A stretch of DNA of 64,000 nt from Zavarzinia marina. GTDB taxonomy: Bacteria; Pseudomonadota; Alphaproteobacteria; Zavarziniales; Zavarziniaceae. The stretch spans positions 280,027 through 344,026 of the forward strand of contig NZ_JAKGSB010000005.1 of NCBI RefSeq assembly GCF_021568905.1, written 5' to 3'. This document shows positions 38,397-48,283 of the stretch, piece by piece. Position numbers and translations under genes: made by a program. Each line of letters opens with the position of its first letter. The first letter of the stretch is position 1. Below the pieces are notes generated by a model. The model was not told the DNA's origin and made no database searches. It saw only the letters and a program-made list of their open reading frames with translations.

Positions 38397-38481
38397 GACA
38401 TGCCTCCCTCGTATTTCTCTGTATGGGGAGGATGATGTCCGGGCCCGGAAGAAACGCCGATCTTTTGATGGGGCGGTGGCC

Positions 38482-41256
38482 CTAAATCAGTGACATCGCC
38501 TTGGCCTTGGCCACCGCCGCGGTCCGGTTGCGGACGCCGAACTTGCTGTAAATATTGTGCAAATGCCATTTCACCGTCGGCTCGGAGACGAGCAGGATCT
38601 TGGCCAACTGGCGGTTGTCGTGGCCGGCGCCGACATGGCGCAGGATCTCGATCTCGCGCGACGTCAGATTGTCGATCGCCGCCGCCTCGGGCAGGGCCGA
38701 GGCTTCGGCCCCGGGCGCCGCCGGCTTGCCGGCGAGCAGGCGGCGCAGGCGGCTTTCGAAACCGATGCTGATCTGGCCGACGGCCGCGGCCTGGGTCCGG
38801 CTTTCGATGATCTCGTCGAGGACGGGGATCAATCCGGCGCCGACGGCGACCAGCGGATAGGCCATTTCCTCGGGCGCGGCGAGGGCCAGCGCCTTGTCCA
38901 GTTCCCGCGCCGCGTCGGCGTAGCGCCCGGCCTTCCACAGGGCCAGGGCACGGATGCCGCGCACCAGGCACAGGCGATTGTCGCGATGCTCGGACGCCAG
39001 GGTCATGGTCAACGGTGTCAAGATCTGCAGCGCGTGGTCGGTCCGGCCCTCGGCGACGGCAATGCGGCCTTCCAGGATCTTGATCGGTTCGCGCCAGTTG
39101 CGGCGCTGATCGCCGCGCATCAGGGGGTGTTCCCGGCTGCTCAGCTTGGTCCGCACCACGGTCTCGACCGCGCCGGTGACGTCGCCCGCCGTGAGCTGGA
39201 GGCTCGCCTCCTCCGTCGCGAGGGCGACGAAGAGGCGCGGCTGTTCGGTCGAGATGGCGATGTCCTGACCGTTCTGAAGCGTTCGCCGGGCCCGCACCAG
39301 ATCGCCCGTGAAGGCATGCATGCGCGCCTCGTTGCGATAGGCACGCAGCAGGGGCTCCATCGGGCCGAACAGGTTGGTGAAGCTGGAGGTTACCTGAAGC
39401 GAGTCGGCGACCCGGTCGAATTCGCAGCGCTGGACATGCACCTCGGCGCTGACGAGTGCCGCCAGGGCGCCGAAATAGGTTTCCTGATCGACATGGTCGC
39501 GCGCGCTCGCCTCGGCGCGGCGCGCGAGGTCGGCGGCGGTGCCCAGGCGCCCCTGTTCGGCCGCCGTGCAGCCGCCCAGGAAATCGGCCCAGACCGTGGC
39601 ATAGACCGCCTCCGCCCGACTGCCGTGCAGATAGGCGTCCGCCGCCGCCTGCAACGCCTTGTCGAGGGTCAGATCGGTCAGATAGGAATAGGCCATGCAG
39701 TTCGAGATCGAGGCGATCAGGAAGGGCTCGCTGTCGGGCAGCGTCGCCCTGATGGCGCGCGATCCGGCCGCCGAGTAATCGGGCCGGTCACCGCAGACCT
39801 TCGCGATCCACTTGGTCACCTCCGCCGTCCAGAGCAGCTGTTCGCGGCTGCGTCCGTCCAGCTCCACGTTGGGATCGTCGGAATTGATCAGGGCCTCCAC
39901 CTCCTCGACCACCGAGACGGCGCGATTGCATTCGCGCGAGAAGGTCAGGGACCAGGCGTGATTGAGGGCGATGACGGGGTGGTTGCGGGCGAAGGCCGGC
40001 GGCAGGGCCCGCATCCAGGCCAGCACGGTCTGATGGTCGCCGTAATGCTGGGCGACGCGCGGCGCATGGGTGACGATCAGGCGCGCCGCCTCGGAGAAAT
40101 GGCCGGCCTGGAGGAAATACTGGATCGCCTCGGTCAGATGGCCGTTGTGCTCGCACCAGTTGGCGGCCTTGACGCAGATGGTCTCGAAGCTGCCGGGCTC
40201 GTCCCGCTTCAGCATGGCGACCAGGAAGTCGGCGAAGAGGTGATGATAGCGGAACCACCGCCCCTCCCGGTCGAGGGGGATGATGAACATGCTGGAGCGT
40301 TCCAGCAGAGCCATCATCTCGCCGCTCTGCGGATGTCCCGAGACCTCCTGGCACAATTCGGGTGACATGCGGCTGAGCGGTGCCGTGCGCAGCAGGAATT
40401 TCTTCGTCGCCTCGGGCTGGAGCCGCATCACCCGTTCGACCAGATAGGCGGCGAGGTCGCGGTCCTTGCCGGAGAAGCCGTGGATCAGGTCGCGCGTGGA
40501 GCCCCGGCCCCGGCTGAGCGCCAGCGCCGCGAGCTGCAGGCCGGTCGCCCAGCCCTCGGTCGTCGTGTTCAGTTCGGCGATTTCCGACGACGACAGGTCG
40601 AGGGCATTGGCCGTGTTCAAGAGTTCGAACGCTTCGGTATGGGAAAACCGCAGTTCCTGCTGGCCGATCTCGAGCAGGGTGCCGTCCAGCCGCCGCTTGG
40701 TGATCGACAGCGGCGGCTGCAGCCGGCTGGCGATGACCAGCTTCAGGCACGGCGGATGATTGGCGATCAGCCTGTCCATGAATTCGATCACCATCGGATG
40801 GGTGATGTGATGGAAATCATCGAGGAACAGCGCCGTCGGCTTGGCGCATTCCGACATCTCCCCGAGCACCGAGGCGAAGATGTCGCGCATGTCGCGCGCC
40901 ATGTTGCCGCGAAGCACTTCCGCCTCGCGCTCGCCGAAACCGGGCATGGCCCTTTGCAGCGTGCCGATCAGATAGGTGGCGAAGGCCGACGGCTCGTCGT
41001 CTTCCGCGTCGACCGTGAGCCAGGCGGTCCGCGTCCCGTTCTCCGCGAAATGCTGATGGATGTGGGCCATGGTCGTCGACTTGCCCGAGCCGGCGGCGGC
41101 GACCACCGTCATCAGCGAAAGCGGGGTCCGCGTCTCCAGAAAGCCCTCGTAGAGATGCGCGCGGCGCAACAGCCGCTTGTCAGCGATGGGCGCGTTCAGT
41201 TTCGTCTGGATGATTCTGTTGCGCCAGAGTCCGTTCTCGTTCTTGGCCACAGGCAT
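38482..41256 (-). CDS. MalT-type LuxR regulator (STAND ATPase)
   Basis: A 924-residue protein. The N-terminal NTPase has LMTVVAAAGSGKSTTMAHI (Walker A) and ALFLDDFHHI (Walker B), then a long helical repeat region and a C-terminal LuxR helix-turn-helix (LTSREIEILRHVGAGHDNRQ and SEPTVKWHLHNIYSKFGV). Such regulators bind an inducer and ATP, oligomerise and activate transcription. The ATG at 41256 follows GGGGGAA. It is divergent from the YCF48/RND cluster, and a strong dyad lies between them. A relative lies at 56854-59601. Confidence 0.92.
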   Translation of the reverse strand: MPVAKNENGLWRNRIIQTKLNAPIADKRLLRRAHLYEGFLETRTPLSLMTVVAAAGSGKSTTMAHIHQHFAENGTRTAWLTVDAEDDEPSAFATYLIGTLQRAMPGFGEREAEVLRGNMARDMRDIFASVLGEMSECAKPTALFLDDFHHITHPMVIEFMDRLIANHPPCLKLVIASRLQPPLSITKRRLDGTLLEIGQQELRFSHTEAFELLNTANALDLSSSEIAELNTTTEGWATGLQLAALALSRGRGSTRDLIHGFSGKDRDLAAYLVERVMRLQPEATKKFLLRTAPLSRMSPELCQEVSGHPQSGEMMALLERSSMFIIPLDREGRWFRYHHLFADFLVAMLKRDEPGSFETICVKAANWCEHNGHLTEAIQYFLQAGHFSEAARLIVTHAPRVAQHYGDHQTVLAWMRALPPAFARNHPVIALNHAWSLTFSRECNRAVSVVEEVEALINSDDPNVELDGRSREQLLWTAEVTKWIAKVCGDRPDYSAAGSRAIRATLPDSEPFLIASISNCMAYSYLTDLTLDKALQAAADAYLHGSRAEAVYATVWADFLGGCTAAEQGRLGTAADLARRAEASARDHVDQETYFGALAALVSAEVHVQRCEFDRVADSLQVTSSFTNLFGPMEPLLRAYRNEARMHAFTGDLVRARRTLQNGQDIAISTEQPRLFVALATEEASLQLTAGDVTGAVETVVRTKLSSREHPLMRGDQRRNWREPIKILEGRIAVAEGRTDHALQILTPLTMTLASEHRDNRLCLVRGIRALALWKAGRYADAARELDKALALAAPEEMAYPLVAVGAGLIPVLDEIIESRTQAAAVGQISIGFESRLRRLLAGKPAAPGAEASALPEAAAIDNLTSREIEILRHVGAGHDNRQLAKILLVSEPTVKWHLHNIYSKFGVRNRTAAVAKAKAMSLI

Positions 41257-41360
41257 TTCCCCCAACCGGTAGCTCCGGGTGTGTGCCGCGCTCGCCTTCC
41301 CGCCGAGCGCGCGCCCCTTTTTGTTTGGTAGCCCACCATAAGATAATGGGATCAGCCGAG

Positions 41361-41382
41361 ACCCCAACCAATTTGTCGGGGT
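41361..41382. promoter_or_regulatory. 22-bp dyad between the MalT-type regulator and the YCF48/RND operon
   Basis: Arms ACCCC...GGGGT with 18 of 22 positions symmetric (mismatches only at positions 6, 9, 14 and 17). It lies midway in the divergent gap, a natural operator position. Confidence 0.5.
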
Positions 41383-41446
41383 TCACCCCATTCCGCCCTC
41401 GAATACTGCCGGGAACGAATAAGGCAATCCGGGGAGGATCGGGCCC

Positions 41447-42523
41447 ATGAGCGGCGGCTACCGTCTCAATCATTCATCATGCGCGGGCCACGCGACGCCG
41501 TCGCGGCGCGCATTCTGTGCCGTCGCTGCGGCGGGCGCCGGCCTCATGCTCGCCGGCGTGCCGTCGGCGGCGCGGGCGACCGCTCTGCGCGAATTTCCCG
41601 ACGACCTCTTCGGCGTCGCGGCCTTCGACGACCGCAACCTCGTCGCCGTCGGCTATCACGGTGCCGTCAAGATTTCGGCCGACGGCGGCGAGACCTGGCG
41701 CCGCAGCGATTTCGACGTTCCGGAACTCCTGCGCCGCGTGGTGGCGATGGACGGGGGCGCCGCCTTCACCGTGGGCCATCAGGGGGGCGTATTCGGTTCC
41801 ACCGACCACGGCGCGTCCTGGCAGGAATTGCATCGCGAGCCCGGGCTCTATCTGCGCGCGCTCGCCTTCGCCGATGCCGCCACCGGGTGGGTCGTGGGCC
41901 ACGAGGGCACCATCCTGCGCACGACCGACGGCGGCCGGCGCTGGCAGCGCCAGGCGCTGGCCGACTATACCGGCCGCGATCTGCCGCGCCTCAGCGGCGT
42001 CGCCGTGCTGGACGCGCGGCGCGCGATCACCGTCGGCGAGTTCGGCGTCGTCGCGCGGACCCTCGACGGCGGCGCCACCTGGAATGTGGCGAGCTACCGC
42101 GAGTTTCCGACGCTGACCGACATCGCCATGCGCGGCGACCGGGGCCTGGCGGTCGGCCTGAACGGAACCCTGCTGACCGTCACGATCGCGGCCGACGGCG
42201 GCATCGGCCTTGCCCCGGTCGCCACCGGCATGGAGAAACATCTCCTCGCCGTCTCGATCGGGCCGGACGGCCGCGCCCTGGTCGCCGGACAGGGTGTAAT
42301 CCTGGACGGTACCGCCGAACACCTCTCGCCGGCCGCCGTCGGCGCCGGTTTCGACGCGGACCACAGCTGGATCGGCGGCGTTCTCGCGCGGGGCGACGGC
42401 ACGGCCTTCGGTGTCGGGCAATACGGCACGATCCTCCGTGCCGCGGCCCATCAGGGGGCATTCGGGCCGGTCGGTCGCAAGCCCGCCGCGACGCCCGCCA
42501 CCCAGCAGGAGATCGACCAATGA
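41447..42523 (+). CDS. Exported YCF48/BNR-like beta-propeller protein
   Basis: A 358-residue protein. It has a twin-arginine-like signal (SRRAFCAVAAAGAGLMLAG). The body is a repeat protein with recurring G-x-x-G-x-I/V-x-x-S/T-x-D-G-G-x-x-W units (ISADGGETWRR, GSTDHGASWQE, RTTDGGRRWQ, RTLDGGATWN), the YCF48/HCF136 propeller pattern. Known from photosystem assembly, but in proteobacteria such genes accompany RND-DUF1302-DUF1329 clusters. Its stop overlaps the RND start (ATGA). The site GGGGAGGATCGGGCCC precedes the ATG. Confidence 0.88.
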   Translation: MSGGYRLNHSSCAGHATPSRRAFCAVAAAGAGLMLAGVPSAARATALREFPDDLFGVAAFDDRNLVAVGYHGAVKISADGGETWRRSDFDVPELLRRVVAMDGGAAFTVGHQGGVFGSTDHGASWQELHREPGLYLRALAFADAATGWVVGHEGTILRTTDGGRRWQRQALADYTGRDLPRLSGVAVLDARRAITVGEFGVVARTLDGGATWNVASYREFPTLTDIAMRGDRGLAVGLNGTLLTVTIAADGGIGLAPVATGMEKHLLAVSIGPDGRALVAGQGVILDGTAEHLSPAAVGAGFDADHSWIGGVLARGDGTAFGVGQYGTILRAAAHQGAFGPVGRKPAATPATQQEIDQ

Positions 42524-44871
42524 TCGCGCAGCGGATCGCCCGTCTCGTCACGCGGCGCGCCCTCTGGGTCGTCGTCTCGATGTTCATCGTCACCGCCATT
42601 CTCGCCCATGCCTCCTTCACCCAGCTCTCGCTGAAGGTCGTGCTCGAGGCGATGCTGCCGGTGCAGCACCAGAACGTTCAGCTGATCGGCCGCTTCGGTG
42701 CCCAGTTCGGCGGCGCCAACACCACGCTGATCATGGTCGAGAACACCAAGGGCTCGATCTACAGCGAGGCGTATCTCGAGGCGTACAAGCGCATCGCCGA
42801 TCAGATCTACTACTATCCGACGGTCAACCGCCCGCTGGTGCAGGCGCTGACCCTGCGCAAGACCAAGGCGGTGGTCGGGTCCGCCGGCCGCATCGACATC
42901 AATGCGATCGCCTGGCCTAACCTGCCTTCCACCGAGGCGCAGTGGACCGCCTTCGAGGCGGCCGTGAAGGCGCAGTATCGGGGCACCCTGGTCTCCGACG
43001 ACGAGCGCGCCGCCATGGTGGTGGCCGATTTCGCCGACGACACCGACTATGCCGCCCTCGTTTCCTTCATCGAGGAGATCGGCGCCAAGGAAGCCGGTGC
43101 CGGCATCGTCGTGCGCATGGTCGGGCGGCCCGTTCTTCTCGGCACGATCGACCAGAACCTGAATGCGACGATCGGCCTGATCGCCGTCTCGCTCGTCTTC
43201 TCCGGTCTCATTCTCTGGTTCTATTTCCGGTCTTGGATGGGCGTCCTGGTGCCCATGCTGACCGCCGCCATCGGCACGGTCTGGGGCACCGGCGCCATGG
43301 CCCTGGTCGGTTACAATCTCGATCCGCTGCTGATCATCCTGCCGGTCTTCGTCTTCGCCATCGTGCTGTCCCACTGCGTGCAGTTCATGTCGCGCGTGTT
43401 CGAGCGCCTGCAGACCGGCATGGCGATGCAGGAGGCGGTCGCGGGCGGCCTGGCCCAGGTCTTCGTACCCAGCCTGACCGCCATCGTGGCGGCGGCCGGC
43501 GGCTTCTTCGTGCTTCTGCTGATCGGCATTCCGACTCTCCAGATCCTCGGCATCATCTGCGGCGCCTGGCTGCTGGCGATCGCCCCCGCCCTGATGCTGA
43601 CGGCGGCCGTGCTGTGCCTGATGCCGCGCCCGCGCAAGTTCCGCGCCCGCACCACCTGGGCCGAGACCATGTGGCGCTTCGCGCGCTTCGACCGCTATCC
43701 GGCCGTGGTTCTGGCCGTCACCGTCGGGCTTCTCGGCGCCGGCTACTTCGGCGCGCAGAAAGTCGTCATCGGCGATGCCATCGGCAGCCCGATCCTGTGG
43801 CCCGATGCGCGTTACAACCAGGACAATGCCGTGATCAACGGCCGTTTCGCCGCGGTCGGCACCGATACCATGTACGTCTATGTCGACGGCCCGCCCAAGA
43901 CCATGGTGGAGCCGGCCGTCTATCGCGGTCTCGAGGAACTGGACCGCCATGTCTGGCGGCGCGTGCCGCAGGCGCGCATGGGCCTCAGCCTCGTGCCCAT
44001 GATCAAGGCCGTGAACAAGGTTCTCTACGAGGGCGACCCGTCCTATGCCTTCATCCCCAATTCGCCGGAAGAAGTGGGCTTCAACATCTATCTGCTGAGC
44101 TCGCGGGGCGAGCCGGGCGACTTCTCGGCGATCACCAACGACCAGTGGGAGATCGGCAATATGGCCATCCCCCTGGACGACAAGACCGGCGCCACCGTCG
44201 ATGTCGCGACCTCGACCGCGCGGGATTTCATCGCACGCATGGATCCCCTGCCGAACGGGGCGAAACTGCTCGCCGCCGGCGGCCAGGTCGGCATCGCCGA
44301 GGCGATCAACGACGAGATCAAGGACACCAAGGACATCATCCTGATCGCCATCGTCGCCTTCATCATGGCGAGCGTGCTGATCGCCTTTCGATCGGTCACC
44401 GTCGCCGCCGTGCTGTGCTGCGCCCTCCTGACCTCGACCTATCTGACCGACACCTTCATGTGGCTGATGGGGATCGGTCTCAACATCAACACCCTGCCGC
44501 TCGCGGCACTCGGCGTCGGGCTCGGCGTCGACTACGGCATCTACATCCTGCACCGGGTGAAGGAGGCGCTGGCCGAGGGCCACAGCTATGAGGAGGCGGT
44601 GCGCGAGTCGCTGCGCATGGCCGGCAACGCGGTCATGATCACCGCGATCACCATGATTGCCCCGGTCATGCCCTGGGCCTTCTTTTCCGCGCTGAAGTTC
44701 CAGGCCGAGATGGGCGTCCTCCACGCCGTGGTGCTGTTCTTCAACATGATGGCGGCGCTGATCTTCGTGCCCTGCGTCGTCCTGCTGTTCCGTCCCGCGG
44801 CATTGCGCCAGGGACACGGCCGTCCCGTGCTTCGCGGCCGCGAGGCGGCCCTCGGCGAAGGCGCCGAATAG
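42520..44871 (+). CDS. RND superfamily (MMPL-type) transporter
   Basis: A 783-residue membrane protein with one helix near the N-terminus, a large external loop, a block of helices (TIGLIAVSLVFSGLILWFY, then four more), a second external loop and a second block (IILIAIVAFIMASVLIAF onwards). GVGLGVDYGIYILHRVKEAL is the conserved Asp-containing helix of this family. It is half the size of tripartite RND pumps, as in MMPL and hopanoid/sterol transporters. Likely moves a hydrophobic substrate. Confidence 0.92.
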   Translation: MIAQRIARLVTRRALWVVVSMFIVTAILAHASFTQLSLKVVLEAMLPVQHQNVQLIGRFGAQFGGANTTLIMVENTKGSIYSEAYLEAYKRIADQIYYYPTVNRPLVQALTLRKTKAVVGSAGRIDINAIAWPNLPSTEAQWTAFEAAVKAQYRGTLVSDDERAAMVVADFADDTDYAALVSFIEEIGAKEAGAGIVVRMVGRPVLLGTIDQNLNATIGLIAVSLVFSGLILWFYFRSWMGVLVPMLTAAIGTVWGTGAMALVGYNLDPLLIILPVFVFAIVLSHCVQFMSRVFERLQTGMAMQEAVAGGLAQVFVPSLTAIVAAAGGFFVLLLIGIPTLQILGIICGAWLLAIAPALMLTAAVLCLMPRPRKFRARTTWAETMWRFARFDRYPAVVLAVTVGLLGAGYFGAQKVVIGDAIGSPILWPDARYNQDNAVINGRFAAVGTDTMYVYVDGPPKTMVEPAVYRGLEELDRHVWRRVPQARMGLSLVPMIKAVNKVLYEGDPSYAFIPNSPEEVGFNIYLLSSRGEPGDFSAITNDQWEIGNMAIPLDDKTGATVDVATSTARDFIARMDPLPNGAKLLAAGGQVGIAEAINDEIKDTKDIILIAIVAFIMASVLIAFRSVTVAAVLCCALLTSTYLTDTFMWLMGIGLNINTLPLAALGVGLGVDYGIYILHRVKEALAEGHSYEEAVRESLRMAGNAVMITAITMIAPVMPWAFFSALKFQAEMGVLHAVVLFFNMMAALIFVPCVVLLFRPAALRQGHGRPVLRGREAALGEGAE

Positions 44872-44939
44872 AACCCATTGAATTACACAAGCCGGAAAGC
44901 GGCGACACGACACCAGGACGGAAAGGGCTGGGGGGCAAC

Positions 44940-46841
44940 ATGATCGGCAAGACCAAGAACGACTGGCGACGGGCATTGTTCGCCGGCACCATCCTGGGCG
45001 GCGTCTTCGGCGGCATCACGGCCGCCGGCGGACTCGCCCTGGTCGCGGACTTCAGCTATTGGGGCCGCGTGAAGCAGGGTATTTCGGCGACCCTCGACCA
45101 GGAGGGCGGGCCGACCTGGGGCCCCGCCAACTTCATCGCCGAAATCGCGGCGGCCCTCAGGATCAACCGCAATCTCCAGGTCACGGCGGACCTCTGGATG
45201 CGGGCCGACTGGTACCCCTATCTCAAGGGCAACCTGGTGGATCGCGGCATCCAGAACTACGATTCGCCCAACTTCCGCGATCAGTTCGGTTACCGCCTGA
45301 ACCAGGGCGGCAATACCTATTCCGGCGACATTCCCTTCGGCAGCGACGCCAAGGACATCCGCTGGTACACCGACCTCGACGACATCATCCGCGAGCTTTC
45401 GGTCACCTATCGCTCCGACGACCGGTCTGTCGCGCTGAAGGCGGGCAGTTTCGTGCGCGGCTGGGGGCAATCGGACGGGTTGCGCCTGCTCGACATCCTC
45501 AATCCGCAGGATTTCCGCTCGCGCTTCGCCCTGTCGAATTCGGACGAGCTGCGCATTCCCCAGACCGGCGTCGCCCTCGACGTCGATCTCGCCCGCCTCG
45601 GCATCGGCGGGCCGTTCGAGGCCATCGGCATCTCCAAGCCGTCCTTCGAGATCCTCTATTTCCCACAGGTCCGGACCAGCGAATTCATCGTCAACAACCC
45701 GACGCCGTCCGATCAGACGGACGGCGGCGTCTTCGGCTTTCCCTATCCCTACCTCGACGATCCCGTGTCGGGTCGGGGCCTGCCCTATATCGGCGCCAAT
45801 CTCCACGACCTGAAGCCGGACGAATGGAGCTGGGAGGAAGGTGAAATCGCGGGGCGCTTCAAGTTCAACGCGCTCGGTGCCGAAATCGCCTTCAGCGGCT
45901 TCTACGGCTGGCAGGATCTGCCCGTGGTCACCCTGCAGGGCGGCACGCTGCTGGTCGGCACCAATTACAACGATCCCGACCAGGCCCTGCTGCAGGTACC
46001 GCTGGACGTGCCGACCTCGACCTTCATCACCCATGGGCCGGGCATGTATATCGACCAGCTCCGCCTGACCAATGCCCTGAACGGCCTGCTCGGCCCGATC
46101 GGCGACCTCGATCTGCCGCTGATCGGACCGATCAACCAGATCACGCCCTTCGCCTGCACCAATCTGGCGGTGGTCGAGGGCTGTTCGGTCAATTTCGACT
46201 TCAATCTCGACTATCGCTACCGCCAGAAACTGGTCGGCTTCAGCCTGACCCGCGATCTCAAGGAACTGCGCTTCGGCGGCAAGCAGGTCAACCCGGTGCT
46301 GCGCCTCGAGGCGAGCTACGAATTCGACAAGCCCTTCAACCGCAGTGCCGTGCCGACGCAATGGGGCGTCGCCGAAGGCTCGGCCGCCCTGGTCGTCCCG
46401 CCCGAGGACGCGATCACCTACCGCGACCAGCTCGCCGTCATGGTCGGATTCGATTTCCCGCTGTGGGTTCCGTTCTGGGACAGCCAGCGCAAGTCGATCT
46501 TCACGAGCTTCCAGTTCTTCAACTTCCACACCTTCGATTCCGCCAACCTCATGTATCAGGCGCCCTACGCGCAGACACCGGTCCACGCCAACCACATGTT
46601 CGTCACCGGCTTCTGGAACATGCAGGTGGACAACGAGCAGCTCGTCTTCGAGGGCCTGGCCGCCTACGACATCAACAACAGCGGCTTCGCCTACCGGCAG
46701 CGCATCGATTTCAACTATTTCGGCGATTCGATCCGGCCCCGGCTCGAATACATCCACGTGAACGCGCGGAATGGCGTCGGCCCGTTCGGCTTCATCGACG
46801 ACGCCGACATCGTCGAATTCTCGCTCACCTATCAATTCTAG
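44940..46841 (+). CDS. DUF1302 family outer-membrane protein
   Basis: A 633-residue protein with a signal segment (ALFAGTILGGVFGGITAAGG) then a beta-rich body with many aromatic/Gly strands (LKAGSFVRGWGQSDGLRLLD, ILNPQDFRSRF, LRLEASYEFDKPFN), ending SLTYQF as expected for an outer-membrane barrel. The DUF1302/DUF1329 pair is usually found in degraders of hydrophobic compounds. Lies 68 bases after the RND gene, no terminator. Confidence 0.9.
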   Translation: MIGKTKNDWRRALFAGTILGGVFGGITAAGGLALVADFSYWGRVKQGISATLDQEGGPTWGPANFIAEIAAALRINRNLQVTADLWMRADWYPYLKGNLVDRGIQNYDSPNFRDQFGYRLNQGGNTYSGDIPFGSDAKDIRWYTDLDDIIRELSVTYRSDDRSVALKAGSFVRGWGQSDGLRLLDILNPQDFRSRFALSNSDELRIPQTGVALDVDLARLGIGGPFEAIGISKPSFEILYFPQVRTSEFIVNNPTPSDQTDGGVFGFPYPYLDDPVSGRGLPYIGANLHDLKPDEWSWEEGEIAGRFKFNALGAEIAFSGFYGWQDLPVVTLQGGTLLVGTNYNDPDQALLQVPLDVPTSTFITHGPGMYIDQLRLTNALNGLLGPIGDLDLPLIGPINQITPFACTNLAVVEGCSVNFDFNLDYRYRQKLVGFSLTRDLKELRFGGKQVNPVLRLEASYEFDKPFNRSAVPTQWGVAEGSAALVVPPEDAITYRDQLAVMVGFDFPLWVPFWDSQRKSIFTSFQFFNFHTFDSANLMYQAPYAQTPVHANHMFVTGFWNMQVDNEQLVFEGLAAYDINNSGFAYRQRIDFNYFGDSIRPRLEYIHVNARNGVGPFGFIDDADIVEFSLTYQF

Positions 46842-46857
46842 GACCAGGGAGGAAAAA

Positions 46858-48270
46858 ATGCCTAGAAACGTTAAGGATATCGCAGGTGGCATCGCCATGC
46901 TCGTGCTCGGCGCGACGGCGGCGGGCGGATCCGCCTCCGCGGCGGAATGGGTCGACGAATGGAAGGCGCTCGCCGCCCAGACCGGCTTCGAGGGTCACGC
47001 CAAATTCGCCGAACTGCTGGACAAGCCGGGGGCGGTCAAGCTGGCGGAGGACTGGGAAGCCTTCCGGGGATACTCCGCGCGTTCGATCGTCGCGCAGTCG
47101 AACGTGCCGGCCGATCTGAAGCCCGGGCTGGAAATCACCCGCGAGACGGCCGGCAACTACCCCTGGCTGAAGGACTATCTGCCGGCCCCCAGCTACGACC
47201 GGCTGATGTCGGCCGACTGGTTCGGCTGGAAGAAGATCCGGATCGTGCCGACCACGCCCTATACCCTGAGCGCCAATCGGCTGGCCGCCACCAAGGAGGC
47301 GATCGCGGCGGGCGAGACCTTCTCGGTGAACGCGGACGGCGAGCTGATCGACAGCAAGGGCGGTTTCGCCCTGATCGACAGCCCGGCCCTGCCGTTCACC
47401 AAGCCGAAATCGGGGATCGAGCTTTATTGGGCGTTCCTCGCGCATGGCATCGCCAACGAGAATCTGGAATTCGAACCCCTGGCGCTCGACGCCTGCCTGC
47501 CCAGCAACAAGGTCGATCGCTCGTACAAGTTGCACCTCTGGTGGCAGAAGATGCACGGCCGCGTCGATGTGGAACCCAAGGGTTCCATCGCGGGCGAGGA
47601 CGACGTGATCGAGGCGGGGTCGGTAATCTTCCTCGAACCCTATGACGTCGCCGGCCTCGCGGCGTCGCGCCGGCGCTTCGCCGCCGCCGACAAGCCCGAC
47701 GACTTCCGCGCCTTCGTGCCGAGCCTGAAGCGCACCCGCATCCTGGCGGGTTCGGACAGTCAGGATCCCATGGCCGCCGGCTTCGAGGCGACCTGGGACG
47801 AATGGCGCCAGACATGGATGAAGCCGGACGTGCAGGCCTTCGACTTCGAGATCGTGGGCGAGAAGCTGATCCTGGCCCAGCCCGAGACCGGGCACGCCTA
47901 CAATCCCGCCCAGTCGCCGACCAACCCCTGCGAGATCGACGTGATCGACCTCGAACTGCGGCCGGTCTGGGTGCTGGAAGTGACGGACAAGACCGGGAAC
48001 TACATCTACGGCAAGCGCCGCATCTACATCGACAAGGAATTCTGGTACGCCCAGTACCAGGAAATGTACGACCAGAAGGGTAATTTGTGGCGTGTCATCG
48101 ACGATTCGCGCGACATGATCCCCGAAAAAGGTCTCTGGATGTGGCGCAACTACGTGATGTGGAACGTCATCTCCACCCGCTACAACCGGATCGAGATGAC
48201 GGCCAAATGGTCCATCCTGGACAAGCCCATGCAGGGACTGTTCGACGTGGACGTGCTGCGAGACTATTGA
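46858..48270 (+). CDS. DUF1329 family periplasmic/outer-membrane lipid-binding-like protein
   Basis: A 470-residue exported protein with signal GGIAMLVLGATAAGGSASAAE. Family blocks are KLAEDWEAFRGYSARS, GNYPWLKDYLPAPSY, RRIYIDKEFWYAQYQEMYD and the C-terminal LDKPMQGLFDVDVLRDY. DUF1329 has a LolB/LolA-like fold in related proteins and may shuttle a hydrophobic ligand to or from the DUF1302 barrel. The ribosome site is GGGAGGAAAAA. Confidence 0.9.
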   Translation: MPRNVKDIAGGIAMLVLGATAAGGSASAAEWVDEWKALAAQTGFEGHAKFAELLDKPGAVKLAEDWEAFRGYSARSIVAQSNVPADLKPGLEITRETAGNYPWLKDYLPAPSYDRLMSADWFGWKKIRIVPTTPYTLSANRLAATKEAIAAGETFSVNADGELIDSKGGFALIDSPALPFTKPKSGIELYWAFLAHGIANENLEFEPLALDACLPSNKVDRSYKLHLWWQKMHGRVDVEPKGSIAGEDDVIEAGSVIFLEPYDVAGLAASRRRFAAADKPDDFRAFVPSLKRTRILAGSDSQDPMAAGFEATWDEWRQTWMKPDVQAFDFEIVGEKLILAQPETGHAYNPAQSPTNPCEIDVIDLELRPVWVLEVTDKTGNYIYGKRRIYIDKEFWYAQYQEMYDQKGNLWRVIDDSRDMIPEKGLWMWRNYVMWNVISTRYNRIEMTAKWSILDKPMQGLFDVDVLRDY

Positions 48271-48283
48271 CGAGGGGATTCAT

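Noticed and set aside
41447..42523. Photosystem II assembly factor
   Set aside because: Only the repeat pattern is shared; no photosynthesis genes and an RND/DUF1302 context.
42451..46898. Minus-strand frames of 841 and 671 residues
   Set aside because: Antisense shadows of the RND and DUF1302 genes.
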